This document shows, piece after piece, positions 28,422 through 36,946 of a DNA stretch of 64,000 nucleotides. Each line of letters starts with the position of its first letter. Within the stretch, counting starts at the first letter, position 1. The notes under the pieces are model-generated. The model saw only the letters and a program-made list of their open reading frames with translations. It did no database searches and had not been told where the DNA came from. Both the position numbers and the translations under genes were made by a program. Origin of the DNA: Formosa haliotis (GTDB lineage Bacteria > Bacteroidota > Bacteroidia > Flavobacteriales > Flavobacteriaceae); contig NZ_BDEL01000001.1 of assembly GCF_001685485.1 (NCBI RefSeq), forward strand, positions 4,189,501 through 4,253,500, read 5' to 3'.

Positions 28422-30035
28422 ATGAAAACCAACCTAACCACTTTACTATTAGTATGTTTAGTCTGTTATTTTACACAGGCCCAAGACTGGAAAACTTATC
28501 CTTATTCACCAGAAGGCAGTTTAATATCCTTTCCCAAAGATGAAGGAGCTCATACTGCCGAAGCCGTTGAATGGTGGTATACAGCAGGCGAAGTTGTAGG
28601 AGAAACTTCTGGTAAACATTATGCCTATATGTTAAGTTATTTCGATTATAGTTATGGAGGTTTTGATGGGTTTAGAATTTTTAACCTTAGAGATTTAAGT
28701 ACGGGAGCATTTTATCAAAGTACCCTTCCTTTATACTATAAAACCTTATCTACCGAGGCTTTAAGCATCGAGGCTGCAGTGGTTTTAGGAACCACTGAAA
28801 CGTGGAGCAATACCGTTGATGGAGATAATAAAATTATCCCTTTTGAATATACCGTTAAAGCCAGTTCTGATGCTGGTAGTATAGACTTTTTGTATGAAAG
28901 CGTTAAGCGACCTCTAATTATTGGTGGTACAGGGAAGATCGATCAAGGATCATCTAAATATTCGTATTATTATTCTCAAACAAAGAATGAAGTATCTGGT
29001 AAAATTACCCTAAACGGTATAACAGAGAATGTTATAGGAACAGCCTGGATAGATAGACAATATGGTAATTTTAATCCGTTATCTAGTGAAAAGTATGAGT
29101 GGTTTAGTCTACAGCTTTCTAATGGAATGGATTTAAATCTCTGGAATATTTTTACTCCAGAGAATACCGTTCCAAACAATTCTAAATATAAAATTCTTTC
29201 GGCTTATGTTAATGAAGACACACGGTTTACCATTCACGATTTCAACATCGAGCGATTAGCGTTTAACTGGATGCCTGATGAAGCTAAGTGCTATTCTAAA
29301 AAATGGCACTTAACGGCAGCATCTAAAGGTATAGATTTAACCATAGAAAACCGATATACCGATGCAGAAATTCAATTGCCTTTTAGGTTTTACGAAGGGG
29401 CAACCACTATAACAGGAACAATTAATGGTGTGGAGGTTACAGGAATAGGTTTCTCAGAACTTGTGCATTCTTACGAGCACCCAGAAATTTCCATCTCTAG
29501 TTTGCCAGACCAAATGTATACCCCGGGGATTCCAGTAACGTGGGAGTTAGAAAACCCAGACGATGGCCGGCCAATATATTACGATATTTTATTTTCTACT
29601 GATGAAACGAACTTTATGGAAATTGCTTCAAATCTAACCGACACTAGCTTTACCTGGGACTCGCCTACCTTGGAACAAGGAGACACGGTGACCTTTAAAG
29701 TAGTTGCACATTCTATAGATAATGCCTTAATAAGTGAAACAACTTCTGACCCTTGGGTGTTTTCAACCTTATCTGTAGAAGAATCAGTTTTAAACCAAAT
29801 TAATATATTTCCAAACCCCGTTCAATCGCAATTGCATTTACATGTACCACAACAATTAAAAAATTTAAACGTACAGGTTATAGATATTAGTGGACGTATT
29901 GTTTCTCAGATTAAAGTGCCTGCAGGCTCTTCTAAAATAGTTGCTATAGATACTAAGAATTTTCATTCAGGGTTTTATTACTTGCATTGTATAAGTAATG
30001 GCGCAAAAAAGAGTTTTAAATTTATAAAGAAGTAA
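28422..30035 (+). CDS. Secreted CrtC/AttH-like lipocalin protein with type IX sorting tail
   Basis: This 537-residue protein has a signal peptide (about residues 1-20). It is followed by a domain like hydroxyneurosporene synthase (CrtC)/AttH, with DEGAH and VEWWYTAGEV at about residues 40-57 and AWIDRQYGNF near 208. A Fibronectin-like region (about residues 355-450) and a C-terminal type IX secretion tail (FPNPVQSQLHL ... SGFYYLH) follow. CrtC-fold proteins hydrate carotenoids or related lipids; the export tail indicates a cell-surface or released role, and the substrate is unknown. Its 3' end is one base from the convergent LETM1-like gene. Confidence 0.8.
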   Translation: MKTNLTTLLLVCLVCYFTQAQDWKTYPYSPEGSLISFPKDEGAHTAEAVEWWYTAGEVVGETSGKHYAYMLSYFDYSYGGFDGFRIFNLRDLSTGAFYQSTLPLYYKTLSTEALSIEAAVVLGTTETWSNTVDGDNKIIPFEYTVKASSDAGSIDFLYESVKRPLIIGGTGKIDQGSSKYSYYYSQTKNEVSGKITLNGITENVIGTAWIDRQYGNFNPLSSEKYEWFSLQLSNGMDLNLWNIFTPENTVPNNSKYKILSAYVNEDTRFTIHDFNIERLAFNWMPDEAKCYSKKWHLTAASKGIDLTIENRYTDAEIQLPFRFYEGATTITGTINGVEVTGIGFSELVHSYEHPEISISSLPDQMYTPGIPVTWELENPDDGRPIYYDILFSTDETNFMEIASNLTDTSFTWDSPTLEQGDTVTFKVVAHSIDNALISETTSDPWVFSTLSVEESVLNQINIFPNPVQSQLHLHVPQQLKNLNVQVIDISGRIVSQIKVPAGSSKIVAIDTKNFHSGFYYLHCISNGAKKSFKFIKK

Positions 30036-30036
30036 A

Positions 30037-31212
30037 TTACTCGTCTTCTATACGGTTATCATCAAAGGCAGCAGGTAGTAATTTCGGAATAAATTTAATT
30101 ACAATTGGTAACAAAATAGCACCTCCAGGAAGCAAGAATATAGCTAGGCTAGGTATGGTTTTAAAAATATCTAACAATTGCTCATTTACTTTTTTGTGTT
30201 CCTGTGGGGTTAAATCGCGTACGGTAGATTTTGTTAAAAGCACCATTAATTCTTTGCTTCCTCTTAATTCTTTTAAAAGTCTATGACGGTTTCTTGAGAT
30301 TAGTTTACTAACCATTTGTGTAGACCTGTGGTAAAAACTTTTTACCACATTTTTAGAACTTAGTAAAGGAATGTTACTTCGGTTATCGTTAAAAAATGCA
30401 TTTATAGTATATAACGAATCAGCTCGTTCTTTATCTGTTATATGAAGCGAGAGGCTTAATGTATTTAAAAATTCAACTTCTATAGGTTCTATGGTTTTGT
30501 CGCTCCAGGCTGCCATACAAGCAATATCGAAATAATATAGTGTATGCTGATCGCCATTTGCCATGGCAAGGGCTTCATTAAAAGTTAAGGGTTTAGTTTG
30601 TTGATACCGGATGGAGGATTCAAACAATTCAATTAAACTATTGTCGTAACTACTTTTAAAAGATTTTAAATTTAAGGCATGAAGCACAATTGTAATTATA
30701 GAAGATTCTAGGTGCTCTAAGTAAGATTTCGAAATTTTATTTTGTTCTAGAAAATGCTGGTAGGCTATTATGTCAATATACAACAAGACGTTTGTAATGT
30801 AGTGATTAAAGTTTTTTGTAATCACGTTGTCATTAATTTGAACGCGCTTATGCATTATTTTTTCAACCAAAATCTCAACAGAATCTCGCCCCAATATATC
30901 ATCTAGAAAAGACGATTTATTTTCGTTTATGGCCGAATAAAACTCAACGATACTCTCAAATAATGGTTTTGCGGTATTACTTTCTTTATGGATATGTATA
31001 AAGGCTATAAAAAAGTTTACTTTACATAGCTCTTCTTCAGTTAAATCTGCATTTATAATATAGTCGTTTACAACTTTTATGTTATAACCATAAATAAATC
31101 CAGTTTCACGAAAAGCAGTATAGAAATTTTCATCAGAAGGATTATCTAATAACGTTTGTTGCGATAATTCTTTAATTAATTTCTTAATCCAGCCACTTGC
31201 CGATGGGTTCAT
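30037..31212 (-). CDS. LETM1-related protein
   Basis: A 391-residue, mostly helical protein. The C-terminal segment (DLTPQEHKKVNEQLLDI, then IPSLAIFLLPGGAILLPIV, about residues 330-380) matches the ribosome-binding-like domain of LETM1 proteins, with a single hydrophobic segment. The middle part contains a TerB-like stretch (AWSDKTIEPIEVEFL, about residue 235). Bacteroidal members are annotated as LETM1-related and linked to biofilm in one annotation lineage; the molecular function is not established. It stands alone, divergent from the DUF4331 operon. Confidence 0.72.
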   Translation of the reverse strand: MNPSASGWIKKLIKELSQQTLLDNPSDENFYTAFRETGFIYGYNIKVVNDYIINADLTEEELCKVNFFIAFIHIHKESNTAKPLFESIVEFYSAINENKSSFLDDILGRDSVEILVEKIMHKRVQINDNVITKNFNHYITNVLLYIDIIAYQHFLEQNKISKSYLEHLESSIITIVLHALNLKSFKSSYDNSLIELFESSIRYQQTKPLTFNEALAMANGDQHTLYYFDIACMAAWSDKTIEPIEVEFLNTLSLSLHITDKERADSLYTINAFFNDNRSNIPLLSSKNVVKSFYHRSTQMVSKLISRNRHRLLKELRGSKELMVLLTKSTVRDLTPQEHKKVNEQLLDIFKTIPSLAIFLLPGGAILLPIVIKFIPKLLPAAFDDNRIEDE

Positions 31213-31360
31213 TCAAATTGAGTTTAATGATGCAAATGTAATTTTTAAAGGTTAATCCTGCAATTAATTGTATTAACAAAATTTTAACAAAACCGATCTA
31301 TTCATTTTTGCGTAGGTATGTGTGAGAATCAAAAAAATCATTAACTAAATCTCAAACATT

Positions 31361-32011
31361 ATGAAAACAATGAAAATTATTTTAGGAATCGGAGCGTTGT
31401 CAATAGCCGGATTCTTTATGGTAGCAGCCGATCATATCGATGCGCCAGCAGTACAGGGAGGTTCAAGCGATATTACCGACTTTTATGCCTTTCAAGGAGA
31501 AAACACAGACAATTTAGTATTTGTTGCCAATGTCCAAGGATTATTAAGTCCGTCGGCTTCAGAAAAAGCTATGTTTAGTGAAAACACCTTAATAGAAATT
31601 AACATCGATACCAACGATGACAAAATTGAAGATTGGGTTATTCAAGCCATTCCTCGCGATGGGAAAATGTATTTCTTCGGTCCTGTAAAACCATCGGCAA
31701 CAGGATTAACAAGTAAAATTGAAACTATGGGAACTTCGGCTATGGTAGATATTACACCTTACGGCTCTGAAGCTATAATTGCGAACAGTAATGGAATGTC
31801 ATTTTTTGCAGGTCCAAGAGACGATCCTTTTTTTATGGATTTCGCACAATACACCGAAATTATTAATGGAAATGCCTCCGGCTTTAACGCCATGGGGAGC
31901 GACACTTTTGCAGGAACCAATGTTATGGCTGTAGTCGTAGAAGTACCAAAAAATATGATTGGTGGTTCTGGAACTATAAACACTTGGGTAGAATCTAAAA
32001 CAAAACAATAA
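31361..32011 (+). CDS. DUF4331 family protein, N-terminal type
   Basis: A 216-residue exported protein with a signal peptide or N-terminal anchor (residues 1-24). The family motif ADHIDAPAVQGGSSDITDFYAF begins at about residue 23 (only the first part is typical of the mature N-terminus). The gene is followed 20 bases later by a second DUF4331-like gene and then a TPR lipoprotein gene. The function of DUF4331 is unknown. An alternative start is the ATG three codons downstream. Confidence 0.82.
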   Translation: MKTMKIILGIGALSIAGFFMVAADHIDAPAVQGGSSDITDFYAFQGENTDNLVFVANVQGLLSPSASEKAMFSENTLIEINIDTNDDKIEDWVIQAIPRDGKMYFFGPVKPSATGLTSKIETMGTSAMVDITPYGSEAIIANSNGMSFFAGPRDDPFFMDFAQYTEIINGNASGFNAMGSDTFAGTNVMAVVVEVPKNMIGGSGTINTWVESKTKQ

Positions 32012-32031
32012 TCAATTAAAAACTTACACAT

Positions 32032-32589
32032 ATGAAAACTTTAAAATATTTAATTGTAGCAGTAGGGGTTTCAATACTTTCTTTTAACTGTTCTAACGAC
32101 GACGATAATATGATGGTAGATGAATCGGGTCCTGATTTTTCTGGAATCTACATGCAAGCCGATCAAATGGGGCGCCCAGCAGTAAACACGGTTTTTGTGT
32201 CGCCTTCGGCCAAAGATCAATTCAATGTTACTATTCCGTCTAAACAAGGAGCCGCTTTTCAAAGCATGTTTCAAACCAATTTAGAAGGTTTAAGTCCGGC
32301 CTATGCTATGCCCGGTGATAAAAATGCATTGGGATTAGATGCGGCAACATTTACCAGTGTTTTAGCAACCGATGTGTTAACCGTGTCATTAGATGGAAAA
32401 ACTACATTTTACGACGGTACCAATGTATTAACGGGGCGCGCTTTACAAGATGATGTTATTACGGTAGAATTGTTATTAATTTTTGGAGGAGAAGACTTTT
32501 CAGAAAATCCAGGATTATCTAACGACAATGTAGATGCCAACGATAAGGCGTTCTTAAGTTCATTTCCGTACCTAGCCTCAGCTTGGTAG
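32032..32589 (+). CDS. DUF4331-like lipoprotein, C-terminal type
   Basis: The 185-residue lipoprotein (lipobox SFNC, about Cys20) contains GRPAVNTVF near residue 48. It ends with the family's GGEDFSENPGLSNDNVDAND region followed by a FPYLA close. These are features of the C-terminal part of longer DUF4331 proteins, so this gene and its neighbour may be a split or specialised pair. It is co-directional, 20 bases downstream of 31361-32011. The role is unknown. Confidence 0.78.
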   Translation: MKTLKYLIVAVGVSILSFNCSNDDDNMMVDESGPDFSGIYMQADQMGRPAVNTVFVSPSAKDQFNVTIPSKQGAAFQSMFQTNLEGLSPAYAMPGDKNALGLDAATFTSVLATDVLTVSLDGKTTFYDGTNVLTGRALQDDVITVELLLIFGGEDFSENPGLSNDNVDANDKAFLSSFPYLASAW

Positions 32590-32601
32590 ATACCTAATAC
32601 G

Positions 32602-32640
32602 CCAATAGAACGAATTTAGATTGGTTCTATTGGTTTCTTA
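32602..32640 (+). terminator. Hairpin after the second DUF4331 gene
   Basis: Perfect 10-bp arms CCAATAGAAC (32602-32611) and GTTCTATTGG (32624-32633) enclose a 12-base loop. The T tract is short (TTTCTT), so it may be a partial terminator ahead of the TPR gene. Confidence 0.5.
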
Positions 32641-32660
32641 CTAACACAAAACACACCATC

Positions 32661-33932
32661 ATGAAAACAATTCAATACATACATTTATTGGTATTAGCAC
32701 TAATTTGTTTTAGCTGTAATCATACCAAAACGACTCAAAAAATAGCTCAATCGAGCGACTATAACACCTATGTAGAAGTAGAAGATACTAAGGCGCTGGC
32801 AAGTGTGCAAGCTGATTATGCGTTTTGGAGGGATAAGTTAATTGCGCATCCAAATCAGTTTCCATATTTATCGAAGAAGGCAGCGTCTTTATCTTCTATA
32901 TTTAAAATTACAGGAAATATAGATTATTTAGTAGAAGCCGAGCGTGATTTAGTTGAAGCGAATCAGCGCACGAACTATAAAAACTCGGCGTATTTAAGAG
33001 CCTTGGCGAGAACCTATATTTCGCAACATCGTTTTAAAGAAGCTTTAGAACTTTTAGAAAAGGCTGAAAAGGAAGGTGAACATTTAAAAGGAACACAACA
33101 TATGCTTTTTGATGTACATTTAGAATTAGGAAATGCTACGGAGGCCAAAAAATATTTGCTAGCTGTTCAGGATTTTACTGATTTCGATTATGTAATTCGA
33201 TTGGCAAAATGGCAAGATCACCAAGGCGATTTAAAATCGGCAATAACATATATGGAAAAGGCTTTGCAAATGGCCGAATCATCTAATAATATAGCGTTAA
33301 AACAATGGGTATATACTAATATAGCCGATTTTTATGGTCACGATGGGCAGGTTGAAAAATCTTATCGGTATTATTTAAAAACCTTAGCTATAGAACCGTC
33401 TGATGCTTATGCGAAAAAAGGCATTGCATGGATAGTCTATTCTCACGATAAGAATCCTACAGAAGCTTTACGTATTTTAAACAAGATATCACAGTCTCAT
33501 AAAACTCCAGATTACGAGTTATTAAAGGCCGAAATTGCAGAGTACATGGGAGATAATGTTTCTAAATCCAATTATCTGAATGCGTATTTAAAAGCTGTAA
33601 AAAATGATAAATACGGAGATATGTACAACGCATATAATACATTAGTATATACTGACGATTTAGAAATTTTTGATGCTGCCTTGAAATTAGCAGAACAAGA
33701 GGTTGAAAATAGACCAACCCCAAATGCTTACGATTTGTTGGCTTGGAGTTATTTTAAAAATGGCCAGACTAAAAAAGCACTATATATCATTGAAAATCAT
33801 GTAAAAGATAAAAGTTTCGAACCTACTATTTTATACCATATGGCTCAAATTTATAAAGAAAATGGTAATGTAAAAGAGGCTAAAAATTTAAAAAAGAATT
33901 ACTTACCGCTACTTATGAGTTGGGTCCATTAG
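32661..33932 (+). CDS. Tetratricopeptide repeat lipoprotein
   Basis: A 423-residue lipoprotein (lipobox CFSC near Cys19). At least six TPR-like helical pairs span residues 80-415, for example AYLRALARTYISQHRFKEAL and AYDLLAWSYFKNGQTKKALY. Such repeats mediate protein contacts. Lying 71 bases after the two DUF4331 genes and ending in a strong terminator, it probably belongs with them, perhaps as a partner protein at the cell envelope. Confidence 0.82.
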   Translation: MKTIQYIHLLVLALICFSCNHTKTTQKIAQSSDYNTYVEVEDTKALASVQADYAFWRDKLIAHPNQFPYLSKKAASLSSIFKITGNIDYLVEAERDLVEANQRTNYKNSAYLRALARTYISQHRFKEALELLEKAEKEGEHLKGTQHMLFDVHLELGNATEAKKYLLAVQDFTDFDYVIRLAKWQDHQGDLKSAITYMEKALQMAESSNNIALKQWVYTNIADFYGHDGQVEKSYRYYLKTLAIEPSDAYAKKGIAWIVYSHDKNPTEALRILNKISQSHKTPDYELLKAEIAEYMGDNVSKSNYLNAYLKAVKNDKYGDMYNAYNTLVYTDDLEIFDAALKLAEQEVENRPTPNAYDLLAWSYFKNGQTKKALYIIENHVKDKSFEPTILYHMAQIYKENGNVKEAKNLKKNYLPLLMSWVH

Positions 33933-33996
33933 TGGCAAAACAAGTTAAGAATATTTAAAAAAGAAATGGTTTTTTGGTGGTTTTTGTTGAGAAGAG

Positions 33997-34024
33997 GGTT
34001 TGCTATTATGGCAAACCTTTTTTT
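33997..34024 (+). terminator. Terminator of the TPR gene
   Basis: GGTTTGC (33997-34003) pairs with GCAAACC (34011-34017) across a 7-base loop, followed by seven T's. Confidence 0.85.
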
Positions 34025-34060
34025 GTGTAATAGCTGTATCACTCGATATCCGAATGAATA

Positions 34061-34100
34061 AAAAAAGCTCAGAATTAAGATGACATTTTTAACCCTGAGC
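34061..34100 (-). terminator. Terminator of the sigma/anti-sigma operon
   Basis: On the minus strand GCTCAG and CTGAGC form the outer stem. The inner stem is extended by wobble pairs and TTAA/TTAA, and a run of T's follows (A's at 34061-34066). Confidence 0.8.
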
Positions 34101-34154
34101 ATTTAATTTTAATATTAAAGATTTCTTATAGTATTTTAATTTTTTTATGATTAT

Positions 34155-34967
34155 TTACGATACAGATTCTACAGTTCCTAAAGTGTAAAGTTGTTCTAGA
34201 GTAGGAGAGTCGCTTCCTCCAGCTGGTTCTAATGTAATACCAAAGGCTTCAGAAGCATTTGTGTTTTCAATAGTAAAAATCTTATTATCATCTGATGCGA
34301 AATCATCTAAAGTTCCTAAACTTGTTGGTGTTAACGGATTTAAAGTTAAAGACCAAACTTGGTATACTTTACCTTGCGGTGGTTCTGGTAAACCTTGAAC
34401 GTCTAAATAAATGGTATTGTCATGTTTATCCCAATAGACTTTTGCGTAAGATTCTGGCGAAACGGTTTGCCCTCCTAACGGAATGGCTAAAATATTTTTA
34501 TCTCTAAGAATAGTATTTAATTTTTTTACTTCTTTTAAATCTTTATTAGCAATATCAATTTGTTGTTCTAAAAATTGTTTGTCGGTTTCCACAACATTCA
34601 TTTTAGATTGTAATTCTGTGTTCTGCTCTATAGCCCAAAATAATCCTCCAGCTAATAAAATGGCCGCTGCCCAACCCGTGTAAGTAAACCAAAGTGTTCT
34701 GCTATTAGATTTCTGAATGGAAACAACTTTAGATGACGTGTTTGGTTGACGAATTTTTTCAGCTATCGTATTAAAATCTAATGTACTGTCTTTTGGAGCA
34801 GTGGCCGCAGTTAACTTTAAAATGGCCGCTTCAATGTGTAGCACTTCATTTAAAACTTCAGGATGTTTTTGCATCATGGCATATACTGCCTTATTTTCTT
34901 CATCAGAAAGTGCGCCAGCAACATAGAGTTCTAAGATTCCGGAATTTATGTAGGTGTTAATATCCAT
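34155..34967 (-). CDS. Anti-sigma factor (RskA-type)
   Basis: A 270-residue single-pass membrane protein. The N-terminal cytoplasmic part contains a GALSDEENKAV segment typical of anti-sigma domains. A membrane helix spans about residues 91-110 (TGWAAAILLAGGLFWAI), followed by a coiled-coil stretch (about 115-155). The extracytoplasmic RskA-like domain contains QVWSLTLNPLTPTSLG. It begins one base after the stop of the sigma factor gene. It should hold that factor inactive until an envelope signal is received. Confidence 0.87.
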   Translation of the reverse strand: MDINTYINSGILELYVAGALSDEENKAVYAMMQKHPEVLNEVLHIEAAILKLTAATAPKDSTLDFNTIAEKIRQPNTSSKVVSIQKSNSRTLWFTYTGWAAAILLAGGLFWAIEQNTELQSKMNVVETDKQFLEQQIDIANKDLKEVKKLNTILRDKNILAIPLGGQTVSPESYAKVYWDKHDNTIYLDVQGLPEPPQGKVYQVWSLTLNPLTPTSLGTLDDFASDDNKIFTIENTNASEAFGITLEPAGGSDSPTLEQLYTLGTVESVS

Positions 34968-34968
34968 A

Positions 34969-35532
34969 TTAGTTTAAAACCATTGCGCGTAATTCGTTAA
35001 TACAATTTCTATTTCTCGTTTTTATAGTGCCAATAGGCATGTCTAAAGTTTCTGAAGCTTCTTTTTGAGTATAGCCCTTAAAGTAAAGCAATTCTATAAC
35101 TTCTATACATTTTTTAGCCAATTTGCTTACAAATTTTCCAATGCCAATAGCATCGGTTTTATCGTTTAAGTTATCGCTGTGCTGTAGGATATCTACGAAA
35201 AATTGAGCATTTAGGTTTTGCTTTTTATTTTTATAAGCTTTAGATCTAGTTTTATCTATGGCGGCATTTCGAGCAATATTTAAAAGCCACGTAAAGAAAC
35301 GTCCTTTTTCTGCAGAATACGAATCTGCTTTGTGCCAAGCTTTAATAAAAACATCCTGCATAATTTCTTCGGCCGTGTCTTGATCGCGAACAATATTGTA
35401 AATAACACCTTGAATGTTTTGGGCATACATCTCATATAAAGACGCAAAAGCTTTTTCGTCCTTTTGTTTAAATTGTTCAATAAGCGTTTCTAACTGCATA
35501 GGCTTGGTTTGTAATTGTTGAAAGTAAGACAT
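34969..35532 (-). CDS. ECF-type RNA polymerase sigma factor
   Basis: A sigma-70 family protein of 187 residues (176 if the internal ATG at 35499 is used). Region 2 contains DTAEEIMQDVFIKAWHKA and region 4 contains LLYFKGYTQKEASETLDMPIGTIKTR, the DNA-binding helix. The upstream ATG at 35532 lies only 12 bases beyond the sodC terminator hairpin, so the internal start (MQLETLIEQF) may be the true one. It is co-transcribed with the anti-sigma gene. The targets are unknown; the convergent DUF4331 operon is one possibility. Confidence 0.88.
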   Translation of the reverse strand: MSYFQQLQTKPMQLETLIEQFKQKDEKAFASLYEMYAQNIQGVIYNIVRDQDTAEEIMQDVFIKAWHKADSYSAEKGRFFTWLLNIARNAAIDKTRSKAYKNKKQNLNAQFFVDILQHSDNLNDKTDAIGIGKFVSKLAKKCIEVIELLYFKGYTQKEASETLDMPIGTIKTRNRNCINELRAMVLN

Positions 35533-35543
35533 TTAACCGACAT

Positions 35544-35573
35544 AAAAAAAACTGCACCAGGCAGCTTTTTTAT
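35544..35573 (-). terminator. Terminator of sodC
   Basis: GCTGC and GCAG arms flanked by A and T runs make a hairpin with a T tail on the minus strand, 20 bases after the sodC stop. It lies directly in front of the sigma factor start. Confidence 0.7.
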
Positions 35574-35592
35574 AATTTGATTTTTTGAAATA

Positions 35593-36180
35593 TTATTCAA
35601 TAATACCACCACAACTAACACGTCCGCCAGCATCACCTGTAGGTTGAGTTTTAAAGTCGTCTTCGCCTTGGTGTACAATAATACCTTTCCCTATAATGTT
35701 TTTGTTTACATCTCCGCAACCAATACACCATTCATCTGTAGTAAAAGTTATAGTACCATTACCATTTTCGTCTGCGGTAAAATTACCAATATCTCCTTTA
35801 TGATATCCACCTGCAGTATCACCCCATTTTCCATGGTTTTGTGCAGTTGGATTCCAGTGTCCTCCAGTCGATTTTCCATCAGGTGAAGAGCAGTCTGCTT
35901 TTTCGTGTAAATGAATCGCGTGCACCCCTGGAGTTAATCCTTCAAAAACGGCAACCATAGTTACTGTTCCGTTTTCTTCGGTAAATACAGCATTTCCTGA
36001 TACACCACTATCGCTTTTAGCTTCTAATGCAACTTTTACTTTTTTAACTACAGGTTCTGCTTTTTGTTCTGTAGGAGGAGGAGTAGGCGTATCTGCGACT
36101 TTGGTTTCTTTTTTATCAGATTTACAACTAGTCGCAAAAACTAATGCTAGAGCGGCTATTAAAATTGTTCCTTTTTTCAT
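35593..36180 (-). CDS. sodC: Copper/zinc superoxide dismutase (lipoprotein)
   Basis: The 195-residue protein has a lipoprotein signal (lipobox TSC, Cys19), a low-complexity Pro/Lys spacer, and then the SodC fold. Metal ligands lie in HAIHLHEKADC (about residues 86-96) and in GGHWNP and NHGKWGD. The C-terminus has the electrostatic and disulfide regions (HQGEDDFKTQPTGDAGGRVSCG). It dismutates superoxide in the periplasm or at the outer surface. It is transcribed away from the long gap before the nos operon. Confidence 0.93.
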   Translation of the reverse strand: MKKGTILIAALALVFATSCKSDKKETKVADTPTPPPTEQKAEPVVKKVKVALEAKSDSGVSGNAVFTEENGTVTMVAVFEGLTPGVHAIHLHEKADCSSPDGKSTGGHWNPTAQNHGKWGDTAGGYHKGDIGNFTADENGNGTITFTTDEWCIGCGDVNKNIIGKGIIVHQGEDDFKTQPTGDAGGRVSCGGIIE

Positions 36181-36536
36181 TTTTAATTGTTTTTAATGAT
36201 TGTAATTGGAAATTTACAGAATATTTAAACCAATTCAAATTTTACAGCATTCTAATTAATTGTTATATAAAATAGAATTACCTAAAAAATATTTTTAAAC
36301 ATGCTATTCATGTTAATTTTTTGTGAGAAATCAAGAAAATGAAATAAAACGTTTTGATTGCTTTAACAATCCGTGTTAAATAAAATGTAAAGTTTAATAA
36401 ATCAATTGTTTGCTATTAACTATCTGATTACATTTACAATATAAATAGTTAGTTAGTTTTTTTTCAAATAATTCTATGATATAGTTTGGTTGGTTATTAA
36501 ATAGAATTTATAGTTTGTTAGTTAATTTTTAGTTGA

Positions 36537-36577
36537 AAAGGGAGTTGTTTTTATAATAAAAATAATTCCCTTTTTTT
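36537..36577 (+). terminator. Orphan plus-strand terminator
   Basis: Arms of 18 bases (36537-36554 and 36556-36573) pair completely if two G-U wobbles are allowed. On the plus-strand RNA both are G-U; on the minus strand they would be A-C mismatches. A run of T's follows. No coding gene lies upstream on this strand, which suggests a short non-coding transcript. Confidence 0.75.
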
Positions 36578-36881
36578 ATGCGCTTTTTTAGAAAATCTAC
36601 CCTCCATTCTTATTCAACTTATTTTCTAAATCCACTTTGCACAGGTTACGATAAATCACATTAGGTTTCATCTTAGGTTAAACAACTTGGTTTTTTCACT
36701 AGAAATGGGTGTGTTGTAAATTGTTGTAAGACGCATATTTTGGTGCATAGATTACCCAAAAAGGCAGGGTTAAATCCTTATATTTGTGGGACTTGGGGAT
36801 TAATATGAGTTTTAATATTTCGTCAGTTAATTTTTTGTAATGTAAAGTATTATGTTTAATAAGGACTTTTTTGTCTGAAAT

Positions 36882-36925
36882 ATGATAAATGTCATGTTTT
36901 TTAAGCCCAAGCTCACTTAAATTTG
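36882..36925 (+). promoter_or_regulatory. nos promoter: ATGAT-N4-GTCAT operator and -7 box
   Basis: ATGAT (36882-36886) and GTCAT (36891-36895) flank AAAT, a 5-N4-5 Crp/Fnr-type box. TAAATTTG at 36918-36925 is a perfect TAnnTTTG -7 box. With a start near 36930 the operator centre (36888.5) lies about -41.5, the position of class II activation. The first nos gene starts at 36947. Confidence 0.75.
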
Positions 36926-36946
36926 CTAATAAAATCTTAATTAATT

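Larger units (their letters stand above)
36181..36946. other. 766-base gene-free region between sodC and the nos operon
   Basis: No reading frame over about 25 codons looks real. It holds a strong plus-strand terminator (36537-36577) with no gene in front of it, the Crp/Fnr-type operator at 36882-36895, and the nos -7 box at 36918-36925. The stretch 36400-36536 contains several AGTTAGTT-like repeats and a possible promoter (TTTG 36409-36412, TACATTTA 36429-36436). Confidence 0.6.

Noticed and set aside
36597..36671. 24-codon minus-strand frame (Met-Lys-Pro-Asn start) in the gap before the nos operon
   Set aside because: It is too short, has no signal peptide or conserved feature, and no promoter nearby.
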